Source of the DNA: Desulfobacterales bacterium
GTDB taxonomy: Bacteria; Desulfobacterota; Desulfobacteria; Desulfobacterales; JAEINQ01
DNA length: 64,000 bases
Assembly (NCBI GenBank): GCA_016342285.1
Contig: JAEINQ010000016.1
Coordinates: forward strand, 1 to 64,000
Reading direction: 5' to 3'
Shown: piece after piece, positions 9,401 through 17,066 of the stretch
How the letters are laid out: every line of letters starts with the position of its first letter
Numbering within the stretch: position 1 is the stretch's first letter
Notes under the pieces: generated by a model
What the model saw: the letters and a program-made list of their open reading frames with translations, nothing else
What the model was told of the DNA's origin: nothing
Database searches by the model: none
Translations under genes and position numbers: made by a program

Positions 9401-11134
9401 TCAGAAGAACTTGTAAGTGCCCTCAAAATAATGCACATGGTTGTTATCGTTGCCCGGCTCATCAATGGGAAAGGCCAGGGAATATTTGAAAGTAAAGAGG
9501 TCCTTGTAGTACAGTCTAAAACCCACCCCGGCTCCGGACAGATACTCGGCATAAGTCTCAGACGTCTGGGTTTCCCAGTCGTTGTTGTATACCCCGCCGT
9601 GGTCGAAAAAACCCATAATCTGGACCAGCTGCCCGATCCGCTGCCCAAAAATGACTTTGTCGGACAGATACGGCGGCGCTGAAATGACCTCGGTGGTGAC
9701 CGTGTACCCCGAATCCCCGAGTACGGACGAAACAGGATGCCCCCGGACGGTCCAATACCCCCCGATGGCCGTCTGCTCCGTCTGAACGAGCCTATCTTCA
9801 GTATACTGCGCGCTTCCGCGAACCATCAGGTTGGTGGGCCCGTAGATCTTTTGAATTCGGCCTGCCTGGGCAAAAATCTTCCAGAACTGGCTGTCGGCGT
9901 CGCTCCGCGTGTGAAGGTCGTCTTTTCCGCCGCCGCTTCTAAGGTATTCGGACTCCAACTCACCCCTGTGATATTCAAAATTGGCAAAGTTTCGTCCCAG
10001 ATACCGGTCTAGATTCTCAAAGCTCAACCGCCCGAATAAGATTTCGCGATCATCGATCCGGTTTGACTGAACCGCATCGTTATCGTAGAAAAGTTTGAAG
10101 GATTTCTTCTGATACCCGGCAATCACATCCAGGGACATGTTCCGCTTCTTGATGATAGGCTGCCGGTACTGAATCCCGACGTTTTCCACAACGCTGTCCG
10201 TCGGGATTACATAACGGACCGTCGCCTGTTGCACTTCATTTTTAAGAAAAGTTGTCCCATTAAAATAACTGCCGGTAATTTCCGATCCAAAATCAAAAAC
10301 AGGGGCCGTCAATTGCATGCTGATTAATCGAGACCGATCGTAATAATCACCGGTCACACCTTTGAAGCGAAACTTGGTGCCCAACCTATGGTCCACCATA
10401 TCGAGAGTGACCCCATAGCGATCAGCGCCAACCCTTTCAGAACCGTAGTTATTGTAATCCAACGAAGCATCAATGCCAAAGGTCACACTGGACACTTCCT
10501 TGGCATTGATCACCACATCAACATCGCCTGTTTTCTCTCCTTCTTTAAGAACCAGATCGGTTTTGACCTGTGGCACTTCATTGGAGAACAGAATCCCTTT
10601 TTCCAGCAAATCTTCGCGGATTACGCCAAGCTTTTCCTGATCGGAAAAATATTTTTTAATGACCCCCGGTGAGAAGTGTTTCTGTCCTACCACAATGATT
10701 TTTCCAACATTCCCCTCAGCAATGGATACTTCCAGAACACCCTTTGCGATTTCCTGTTCCGGGAGATACGCCCGGGCCAGGATATATCCCTTCTCCTGGT
10801 AAGTCATGGTGATCAGGTCGGTCAGTTCCCCCATCTCCTGCAGGGTCATAGCCTGGCCCCGGTAGGGCGCAGTGATCTCTCTTAGGGCCTGGGTACTAAT
10901 GACCTTGTTTCCGCTGAAAACAATGTCCGTGATCAGGATGCCCATTTCTTCTTCGTAAACGCCATCAGCCCCTTCTTCTGGATCGCCCTTGGCGTCAATG
11001 TCGGCCGGTTCCGCGACTTCTGCATTATCAATTGATGGCTGATCCTGCCCATGGGGGGGGGCTTGAGCGTAAACGGGCATGGAAAGGAACCAGGCAACTA
11101 TAAGAGCGATAACGCCTCTACAAAATCCCTGCAT
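9401..11134 (-). CDS. TpsB outer-membrane transporter (FhaC/ShlB family, POTRA plus barrel)
   Basis: The 577-residue protein begins with a Sec signal peptide (cleavage probably after PVYA). A POTRA region follows (ITDIVFSGNKVISTQALREI, then GYILARAYLPEQEI and GVLEVSIAEGNVGKI), typical of the POTRA domains that capture TPS exoproteins. The C-terminal half is a beta-barrel with alternating strands and ends YFEGTYKFF, an aromatic C-terminus expected of outer-membrane barrels. The length fits FhaC/ShlB proteins. GGAG lies 7 nt before the ATG. It should export the exoprotein encoded at 1-6356. A GEMM riboswitch with its own terminator lies just upstream, and the LuxR-like gene follows closely. Confidence 0.9.
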   Translation of the reverse strand: MQGFCRGVIALIVAWFLSMPVYAQAPPHGQDQPSIDNAEVAEPADIDAKGDPEEGADGVYEEEMGILITDIVFSGNKVISTQALREITAPYRGQAMTLQEMGELTDLITMTYQEKGYILARAYLPEQEIAKGVLEVSIAEGNVGKIIVVGQKHFSPGVIKKYFSDQEKLGVIREDLLEKGILFSNEVPQVKTDLVLKEGEKTGDVDVVINAKEVSSVTFGIDASLDYNNYGSERVGADRYGVTLDMVDHRLGTKFRFKGVTGDYYDRSRLISMQLTAPVFDFGSEITGSYFNGTTFLKNEVQQATVRYVIPTDSVVENVGIQYRQPIIKKRNMSLDVIAGYQKKSFKLFYDNDAVQSNRIDDREILFGRLSFENLDRYLGRNFANFEYHRGELESEYLRSGGGKDDLHTRSDADSQFWKIFAQAGRIQKIYGPTNLMVRGSAQYTEDRLVQTEQTAIGGYWTVRGHPVSSVLGDSGYTVTTEVISAPPYLSDKVIFGQRIGQLVQIMGFFDHGGVYNNDWETQTSETYAEYLSGAGVGFRLYYKDLFTFKYSLAFPIDEPGNDNNHVHYFEGTYKFF

Positions 11135-11189
11135 ATCGATGCTCCAAAGGTGAAAGGTTTAGGGGAGCGGTAATTCCGGGACCCACGGA

Positions 11190-11226
11190 ACAAAAAAACC
11201 GGGCCACCTTTTCACAGGCAACCCGG
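11190..11226 (-). terminator. Intrinsic terminator of the tpsB riboswitch
   Basis: On the minus strand CCGGGTTGCC pairs fully (with G-U) with GGTGGCCCGG across a TGTGAAAA loop and is followed by seven Ts. The 5' arm is the terminal strand of the upstream aptamer. Confidence 0.82.
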
Positions 11227-11367
11227 CTATCCAACGTTTGGCGAAAAGGGGGCATTGCCGCCACAGAACCGTCCGACCCCCGGTCACTTCCGGCAATTCT
11301 TGTCCCCGACCGTCAACTTACTGTGGACCCGCGGCTTTCCGTCCCCCGATTACTCGGAGTTTGGCTT
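11215..11367 (-). promoter_or_regulatory. GEMM (cyclic di-GMP-I class) riboswitch upstream of tpsB, with enlarged arm
   Basis: On the minus strand GCCAAACTCCGA, a GTAA loop, TCGGGG, GGACGGAAAGCC, CGGGTCCA and finally AGCCGGGTTGCC reproduce the blocks of the riboswitch at 6827-6899. The distal arm, which is only a TTTT-looped hairpin in the first copy, is about 100 nt here and includes CCACAG/CTGTGG and GCCGG-rich pairings. The core helix next to the GNRA loop has one mismatch (CTCCGA against TCGGGG). It precedes tpsB by about 80 nt and probably controls read-through. Ligand is c-di-GMP or cGAMP by family; not determined here. Confidence 0.8.
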
Positions 11368-11786
11368 TATCCCATCGCTAACGTACAAAAATCGCTACGT
11401 AATTTCTATACAAAACGGTTCCCGGATTGTCAATCGAAATATTGGATTGGCGGATTGTGAATTGCCGGATTGCTGGAGGCTGGAAGCTGGAATTTTACCG
11501 CCCACTCGCTAACGCTCATTCGAGACGCAGAGAGCGCGGAGAAGGGCTTTTTTTCTTTCTGCTGAGATGCCAGAAAGAAAAAAGTTCTGCCTCTGGAACC
11601 AACGCCACCCACTTGTCCCACCGCCGACAGGAAAGGGTTGGACTTTCCTCTGATCGCCCCTCTGACGATCTGGAAAAAATAAAACCACTCTGCGCCCTCT
11701 GCGCGGTGGTGAACAATCCATCCGTGCCATCCGTGAAATCCGTGCCAAAAATAATCTTTTCGTCTTTGCGGTGAGCCCGGGTGAAT
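11368..11786. other. Intergenic region between ispD and the TPS unit, repeat-rich
   Basis: No gene is supported. It holds ATTG/GGCGGATTG-type short repeats near 11430-11480, a CGCCCATTCGCT copy (11497-11543), GCCAGAAAG phrases, and the ATCCGTGAAATCCGTGCC phrase near 11735-11755. The tpsB promoter should lie in the part nearest 11370-11430, where I see no convincing boxes. Confidence 0.45.
11497..11543 (+). repeat. CGCCCATTCGCT dispersed repeat, copy 5
   Basis: ACCGCCCACTCGCTAACGCT followed by CATTCGAGACGCAGAGAGCG. Confidence 0.8.
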
Positions 11787-12482
11787 CTATACGAGTCCTG
11801 CCGCCGCCAGCGCCTCGGCCATGGCCAGGTCTTCGGCAGTGGTGATCTTGACGTTGGTGCGACTTCCTTCGATCATGCGGACGGGACTGCCGAGCCGCTC
11901 CACCAGGGAGGCGTCGTCGGTGCCCAGGTAGTTATCCCGGCGAGCCTGTTCATGTGCACTTCGGATCAAGGCGAAGTGAAAGGCCTGGGGGGTCTGGGCC
12001 AGCCTGAGGCTGCCCCGATCCAGGGTTCGAACCACGGTATCATCGTCACCAATCCGTTTGACGGTATCTTGAAGGGAGACGCACGGAACACAGGCGCCGA
12101 ACTCCCGGGCAGCATCGATACAGGCGCAAATCAGCGAAGGCGTCACAAAAGGCCGGACCCCGTCATGAATCAGCACCACGCGATCCGGATCGCCGTCGTC
12201 CATGGCCGACAACCCGTTATACACCGAATCCTGGCGGCGCAAACCGCCGGCCACCAGGCAAACGCCGACCCTTGGAACGGCGTCCGGGAGGACATGGCCG
12301 CGGCAGAAGTCAAAGTCGGCCGCCGGCACCACCAGCACAATCCGGCGGATCTGCGGGCAGGCGTTAAAGGCCGCCAGGGTAGAGGATAGTATCGGCCGGC
12401 CGGCCAGGGGCAAAAACTGCTTGGGCCGGCAGCGCTTCATCCGCAACCCTTTTCCGGCGGCAACGATGATGGCGGTGGTCAT
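11787..12482 (-). CDS. ispD: 2-C-methyl-D-erythritol 4-phosphate cytidylyltransferase
   Basis: IspD joins CTP to MEP in the non-mevalonate isoprenoid pathway. The 231-residue protein starts MTTAIIVAAGKGLRM, the nucleotide-binding loop of this family, followed by KQFLPLAGRPIL, an HDGVRPF block, a DTVKR block and the C-terminal EGSRTNVKITTAEDLAMAE. Length matches the family. The frame stays open upstream to 12689, but that extension is only tandem repeats (NQT)n and Trp/Gly-rich 8-bp repeat translation, so I start at 12482. No clear Shine-Dalgarno is seen there; GGGTTTTACCCC precedes the ATG. It follows the HPr-domain gene across the repeat arrays. Confidence 0.93.
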   Translation of the reverse strand: MTTAIIVAAGKGLRMKRCRPKQFLPLAGRPILSSTLAAFNACPQIRRIVLVVPAADFDFCRGHVLPDAVPRVGVCLVAGGLRRQDSVYNGLSAMDDGDPDRVVLIHDGVRPFVTPSLICACIDAAREFGACVPCVSLQDTVKRIGDDDTVVRTLDRGSLRLAQTPQAFHFALIRSAHEQARRDNYLGTDDASLVERLGSPVRMIEGSRTNVKITTAEDLAMAEALAAAGLV

Positions 12483-12500
12483 GGGGTAAAACCCGGTTAA

Positions 12501-12592
12501 ATTGGTTTTGTTGGTTTGATTGGTTTGATTGGTTTGATTGGTTTGATTGGTTTGATTGGTTTGATTGGTTTGATTGGTTTGATTGGTTGGTT
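12501..12592. repeat. 9-bp tandem array (GGTTTGATT)n
   Basis: About ten head-to-tail copies of GGTTTGATT with slight decay at both ends, starting 20 bp upstream of the ispD ATG. The period of nine keeps the upstream reading frame open. Confidence 0.92.
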
Positions 12593-12606
12593 CGACCGAT
12601 GTCTTT

Positions 12607-12731
12607 TCTATCCCCCAATCCGCTAATTCCCAATCCGCCAATCCGCCAATCCGCCAATCCCCCAATCCGTCAATCCCCCAATCCGTCAATCCGTCAATCC
12701 GTCAATCCGTCAATCCCCCAATCCGTCAATT
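12607..12731. repeat. 8-bp tandem array (CAATCCGT/C)n
   Basis: About 14 imperfect copies of CAATCCGT, CAATCCGC or CAATCCCC, filling the gap between the ispD-side 9-bp array and the stop codon of the HPr-domain gene. Confidence 0.9.
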
Positions 12732-14041
12732 TACCTCAGATACTGTAACTCCTTGGGCAGCGGGACGCCTTTTCCCATGGTATCCTCACCGTAGTTGACC
12801 CCGGCCAGGATCTCGATATCGCCAAGGGCCCGCGCATCTCCTTCAAAGACCACCTCGGTGATGTTCTCCTTGTGGATCTTGCCGCCGGCCCACTGAATGT
12901 CCAGCACGCTGCTGGCATCGAACCGGTCCGACCCGACGCACAACTCGACCTGTCCGCCGTAGTACTGAACAATCTTTGCCACCAACAGGCTGGGGCGGCT
13001 GTGAAAACCGAGTTTGACCGGAATGCCGACCCGTATGGAGGATCGCTCAATGTTCTCGTTGAGAATCTCCTGGGCCAGTTCCTTCCCCGTATTGAGAAAA
13101 TGACAGACGTAATAGAGACCGTAGTTGATGGTCCGGTCCAGAAGCGTTTCCGTGTCCACCAGGGCGGCCAGACGCTCTTGGACTTTCTTGTAGATGTTCT
13201 TGTAACCGGCCTTGGACAGGTGGCGCTCGTAAAAATGAAGGAGCCGGCCGATGAGCTGAAGCAGGTGAAAGACCACGGAAAAGTGCCCCCGCAGCTCCTT
13301 GAGTTTTCGATTGCCGAACAGGTAGCCCCCGTGGATAACGTAGGTATCGAAAGAGGATTGGAGGTTGTGAACCAGCATCTCAAAGCGCCGGATTTCCACC
13401 TCGTTGATCTTGTCGGGAACAATTTTCAGGATTTCGTCCATGGCGAATGGCTCGTAGAAGCCAAGCTGGTCGAAGTTTTGTGAAATGCTTAAAAACTCAC
13501 TGGCAATCTTTACAATCTTCTTTTTCTGCTGATCCGTGTCCGTGTCGTGAATGTCGTATTCGAGAAGCTCGCCGGTGGCAACACCCGGGAAATCAGCCAT
13601 GGTGAAGCGTTCATTGGGCATGGGAATGTTAAGACGCCTGGCCTCTCCCAGAATAACCGGCGCCAATTTCATCAGCGATCGGCGAAGAAAATACAGGGCC
13701 GCGGTCCCCTGCTTTTCAAATTCATCCGTCTCCTTTAACGAGTAGAAAATAAGGCGGTTGGAAATGTGAGTCTGGGAGTACCCCCCGAGGCTGAGGTGGC
13801 GGACTGCCGCACAGAGTTCCCGATAAAAGTACCAGTCGGTGTTGTTCTTGGCGCCATGGAAGTCGAGAAAATCCTCCAGTACCTGTGAAGTTCCGACCAG
13901 CCTGGAAAAAAGCATCTTCGTAAAAAGATATTTGGAGCTGTCGAATCCGGCAATATACTCGCAACACATGAGATAGTCGTGGGAAATGATCCGCGCCTTC
14001 TCTCGGAAACTGATGTCGCAAGCGGTTTTTTCAAATTCCAT
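12731..14041 (-). CDS. Large protein with C-terminal HPr-like domain
   Basis: The 436-residue protein ends in an HPr-like phosphocarrier domain of about 90 residues: IPVKLGFHSRPSLLVAKI has the conserved His in the HxRPS context, and DASSVLDIQWAGGKI matches the regulatory-serine region of HPr. The first 330 or so residues are mostly helical and I do not recognise them (FREKARIISHDYL, GYLFGNRKLKELRGHFS). I start at MEFEKTACD (14041); the SD-like GGAG lies inside a 24-bp hairpin arm immediately upstream. A PTS-linked or purely structural role for the HPr domain is possible; the position between sufCB and ispD gives no clear pathway hint. Confidence 0.75.
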   Translation of the reverse strand: MEFEKTACDISFREKARIISHDYLMCCEYIAGFDSSKYLFTKMLFSRLVGTSQVLEDFLDFHGAKNNTDWYFYRELCAAVRHLSLGGYSQTHISNRLIFYSLKETDEFEKQGTAALYFLRRSLMKLAPVILGEARRLNIPMPNERFTMADFPGVATGELLEYDIHDTDTDQQKKKIVKIASEFLSISQNFDQLGFYEPFAMDEILKIVPDKINEVEIRRFEMLVHNLQSSFDTYVIHGGYLFGNRKLKELRGHFSVVFHLLQLIGRLLHFYERHLSKAGYKNIYKKVQERLAALVDTETLLDRTINYGLYYVCHFLNTGKELAQEILNENIERSSIRVGIPVKLGFHSRPSLLVAKIVQYYGGQVELCVGSDRFDASSVLDIQWAGGKIHKENITEVVFEGDARALGDIEILAGVNYGEDTMGKGVPLPKELQYLR

Positions 14042-14042
14042 A

Positions 14043-14095
14043 GTTAAAATTGCTCCGGTAAAATTGCTCCACAATTTTACCGGAGCAATTTTAAC
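14043..14095 (-). promoter_or_regulatory. Perfect 24-bp hairpin covering the RBS of the HPr-domain gene
   Basis: 14043-14066 and 14072-14095 are exact inverted repeats separated by 5 nt. In the minus-strand transcript the 3' arm contains ACCGGAGC, the only Shine-Dalgarno-like sequence before the ATG at 14041. Folding would bury it, so the hairpin may limit translation or be a transposed palindrome. Confidence 0.8.
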
Positions 14096-14404
14096 TCTAA
14101 CGCGGCTGGCGCCGCTCTGTTTCCGTCACGCCTCGGGCCATGATACCTCAACCGCGCAAAACGCGCCACCGGACCGACGGGATGCAACTGCGTTTTACCG
14201 CCCATTCGCTGACGCTCATTCGAGACGCTGAGATCGCAGAGCAGGGTTGATTTTTGCTTTTCTGCTGAGACGCCAGAAAGGCAAAAGGTGCCTCACGATA
14301 ATCCGCGATACTTTAGCTGTGCAATCCGTGCCAAAAAAATGAAGTGTGATAACCGCTGCGATCTCTACGATTTTGCAATGGAATATAGCGGCGAAGCCGC
14401 GTCA
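14096..14404. other. Intergenic stretch with repeat copy
   Basis: About 310 bp between the 24-bp hairpin and the sufB-end hairpin. It contains the CGCCCATTCGCT copy at 14196-14245, a GCCAGAAAGGCAAAAG phrase also present near 11568, an ATCCGTGCC phrase and a GCGGCGAAGCCGC motif near 14390. No gene seen. Confidence 0.5.
14196..14245 (+). repeat. CGCCCATTCGCT dispersed repeat, copy 6
   Basis: ACCGCCCATTCGCTGACGCT followed by CATTCGAGACGCTGAGATCG. Confidence 0.8.
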
Positions 14405-14433
14405 TAGTTAAAATTGTGAAACAATTTTAACTA
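14405..14433 (-). terminator. Hairpin overlapping the sufB stop codon
   Basis: TAGTTAAAATTG and CAATTTTAACTA are exact inverted repeats with a 5-nt loop, overlapping the last sufB codon. They share the GTTAAAATTG core with the larger hairpin at 14043-14095. No T-tract follows, so a terminator role is uncertain. Confidence 0.5.
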
Positions 14434-15606
14434 CATCATATCTTTTTGGGTATCGTCCACGGCCTTTTCCAGTCGCTGCTGGAGTCCGGCGGGCAACCCT
14501 TCGATGTCAACGTTGAGAAAGCCCCGGACAATGGTCGATATGGCCTCATCCTCATCGAGCCCGCGCGCCATGAGATATTCAATCTCCCGTTGGTCGATCT
14601 TTCCCACCGCCGCTTCGTGGGACATCTCCACCCCCGGCACCGACCCGGAAAGTTCAGGCACCGCCTTCATGAGTCCGTTTTTCAGGATCAGCCCCTTGCA
14701 TTCCAGGTGGGCCTTGATACCGGGGGCATTGCCCACCAGGTCGCCACGGGCGATGATGGTACCGCCGGCGGAAATGGCTCTGGAGATAATCTCGGCCCGC
14801 GTGTGGGGAGCGTTGAGCACCACGCGGGAGCCCACATCCATAAAGCTCCCCTGGCCAGCCACCAGGATGCTGTTGAAACGGGCCACGGCGCCCTCCCCCT
14901 CGAGATAGGTGGTAGGATACATCTGCAGCGATCCCACCGGGCGCAATGAAATATAATTGGAGACCAGCACCCCCCCCTCTTCAACCCGAGACACCGTCCT
15001 TGGGCGCACGTTGACCTCCTGACCCCATTCGTGAATCATGGTAAAGGTCAGTTTGGCCCCTTTTTTTACATAGAACTCAGAAACGCCCACATGAAGCCCC
15101 GACACCAGATGAGGCGAGGTGGCACATCCGGTGATGATGTGCAGTTCAGAATCTTCTTCGGCAACGACGATGTTGTGCACATTCTGGGAAAATCCGTCCT
15201 TGGAGATATACAGGCAGGCCTGCACCGGCTCGGGGGCGCAAACACCGGCCCGCGATCGGATAAAATACCCCTCATGGGGAATTTCGTGGGCTCTTGAGGT
15301 AAACCGGTCAGCCTCCGGCGGAATGTTCTTCCACAGATAATCCTTCAGGCCGTCAAAGCGTTCCATCCCCTGACTGATGCCCATAACGTCGACACCGTCC
15401 TGGCGGCTTCGACAGTGCACCACGCTGCGGTCCATCTGAATAAAGGTGCCGAGCCTTGATTTCTCCGCCAGGTCCACGCCCACGTCCAGCATCCGCTGGG
15501 CGTCCGCGGGCGCCATGGCGCCGAGTTCTTCCATATATGCGTGGTCATCGGCTTCCACCGAATAATCTTCCAGTGAGATATCCTTGCCTTGATTCAAATG
15601 GTGCAT
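14431..15606 (-). CDS. sufB: SufB/SufD-family Fe-S assembly scaffold
   Basis: This 391-residue SufBD protein forms, with SufC, a scaffold for building iron-sulfur clusters. Family blocks include the beta-helix repeats around VHNIVVAEEDSELHIITGCA, ARFNSILVAGQGSFMDVGSR, APHTRAEIISRAISAGGT and the C-terminal VEMSHEAAVGKIDQREIEYL and RGLDEDEAISTIVRGFL. I start at MHHLNQGKD (15606), preceded by GGAG; this overlaps the end of sufC by 13 bp, as expected for coupled genes. No sufD, sufS or sufE lies nearby, so this looks like the minimal SufCB type found in many anaerobes. Confidence 0.9.
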   Translation of the reverse strand: MHHLNQGKDISLEDYSVEADDHAYMEELGAMAPADAQRMLDVGVDLAEKSRLGTFIQMDRSVVHCRSRQDGVDVMGISQGMERFDGLKDYLWKNIPPEADRFTSRAHEIPHEGYFIRSRAGVCAPEPVQACLYISKDGFSQNVHNIVVAEEDSELHIITGCATSPHLVSGLHVGVSEFYVKKGAKLTFTMIHEWGQEVNVRPRTVSRVEEGGVLVSNYISLRPVGSLQMYPTTYLEGEGAVARFNSILVAGQGSFMDVGSRVVLNAPHTRAEIISRAISAGGTIIARGDLVGNAPGIKAHLECKGLILKNGLMKAVPELSGSVPGVEMSHEAAVGKIDQREIEYLMARGLDEDEAISTIVRGFLNVDIEGLPAGLQQRLEKAVDDTQKDMM

Positions 15607-16352
15607 CTGACACACTCCTCGTAACCGTACTCTCGGATCCACTTGAGAATTTCCCTGGCATTTCGCGAACAGCACAGGACGCCGTTGTAGAGGACCTGCC
15701 CCCTGTCGGCCGTGATATAATCGAGAATATGGCCGGTATGAGTAATGACCAGCGCTGATTTTTTTCGAGCCGCCATCAAATCCTTGTGGGGGGTGTTCTG
15801 GGGAAGACGAATCCCTCGACCCAAAAGGGTATTGATGGTTTCTCCGAGCAAAACAATGCTCTCCAGATCGACGCCGGACTCGGGTTCGTCCAGAAGCACC
15901 AGGTCGGGCTGCTGGGCCATGAGTTGAAGCAGTTCGCTACGCTTGATTTCTCCACCGGAAAAATTATGATTCACATCCCTGTCGAGAAAATCGGTAAGAT
16001 TCAGGTCTTCGGCCAGCCTCTCCACATCCACCGCACGGCCGTTGCCGCAAATCTCGACCAGATTTCGCGTTTTGATCCCGTTGATGGTGGGCGGTCTTTG
16101 AAACATGACGCCAATGCCCAGCACGGCCCGCTCGTGGATAGGCATATAGGTAACATCTTCGCCCTTGAAGGTGATCTTGCCATGGGTGACATCATAGCCG
16201 GAAAAACCCATGAGGGTCATCATCAGGCTGGTCTTCCCCGATCCGTTAGGGCCAAAGAGAATATGGGTTTCCCCATCGGGAATCTCCATATTCACGTTTT
16301 GCAGAATCGGTTTTCCCCCAACCTCGACCCCGAGCTCTTCAATCAGCAGCAT
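15594..16352 (-). CDS. sufC: SufC Fe-S assembly ATPase
   Basis: The 252-residue ABC-type ATPase has Walker A GPNGSGKT (residues 34-41), a Q-loop region VMFQRPP, the signature NFSGGEIKRSELLQL and Walker B LVLLDEPESGVD, which carries the SufC-specific E-SG-D spacing. It energises the SufBC scaffold in the cytoplasm. The stop overlaps the start of sufB. It is the first gene of a two-gene operon; a CGCCCATTGGCT-type repeat lies just upstream. Confidence 0.93.
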   Translation of the reverse strand: MLLIEELGVEVGGKPILQNVNMEIPDGETHILFGPNGSGKTSLMMTLMGFSGYDVTHGKITFKGEDVTYMPIHERAVLGIGVMFQRPPTINGIKTRNLVEICGNGRAVDVERLAEDLNLTDFLDRDVNHNFSGGEIKRSELLQLMAQQPDLVLLDEPESGVDLESIVLLGETINTLLGRGIRLPQNTPHKDLMAARKKSALVITHTGHILDYITADRGQVLYNGVLCCSRNAREILKWIREYGYEECVRCTI

Positions 16353-16380
16353 TGCGTTTCCCCTTCTTTCAAATATCTTT

Positions 16381-16430
16381 CACCACCCATTGGCTGACAC
16401 TCATTCAAGACGCAGAGGGCGCTGAGAAAA
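16381..16430 (+). repeat. CGCCCATTCGCT dispersed repeat, copy 7 (diverged)
   Basis: CACCACCCATTGGCTGACAC then TCATTCAAGACGCAGAGGGC; diverged member lying between sufC and rnpB. Confidence 0.7.
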
Positions 16431-16555
16431 CTTCTTTCTGATCCCAATCGGTTCATCGCCCCTGCCCCGCGAAGCGGACAGAGCGTCCCCGGTTCCTTCC
16501 GGGAACCGGGGAAAGAAGATCCTGAATATCCTGTTCATCCTGTCGAAAAGAATTG

Positions 16556-16930
<375 letters not shown>

Positions 16931-16980
16931 GACCAATAAATAACAGGTTAAAGGTTGAAGGCTGAAGTTAAAATGACTTC

Positions 16981-17066
16981 TTCAGTCTTCTACCTTCAGT
17001 CTTCTACCTTCAGTCTTCTACCTTCAGTCTTCTACCTTCAGTCTTCCACCTTCAGTCTTCCACCTT
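16981..17066. repeat. 14-bp tandem array (TTCAGTCTTCTACC)n
   Basis: Six copies of TTCAGTCTTCTACC, the last two with TTCCACC, running into the 3' end of the zinc-ribbon gene so that the final unit encodes its acidic tail. Similar CTTCAGCCTTCCACC phrases occur near 7280. Confidence 0.9.

Noticed and set aside
12483..12689. In-frame upstream extension of ispD through the repeat arrays
   Set aside because: Its peptide is only (NQT)n and Trp/Gly repeats, while IspD proteins normally begin at the MTTAIIVAAGKG start.
12501..12731. Possible CRISPR array
   Set aside because: Units are directly adjacent 8-9-bp repeats with no spacers and no cas genes in the window.
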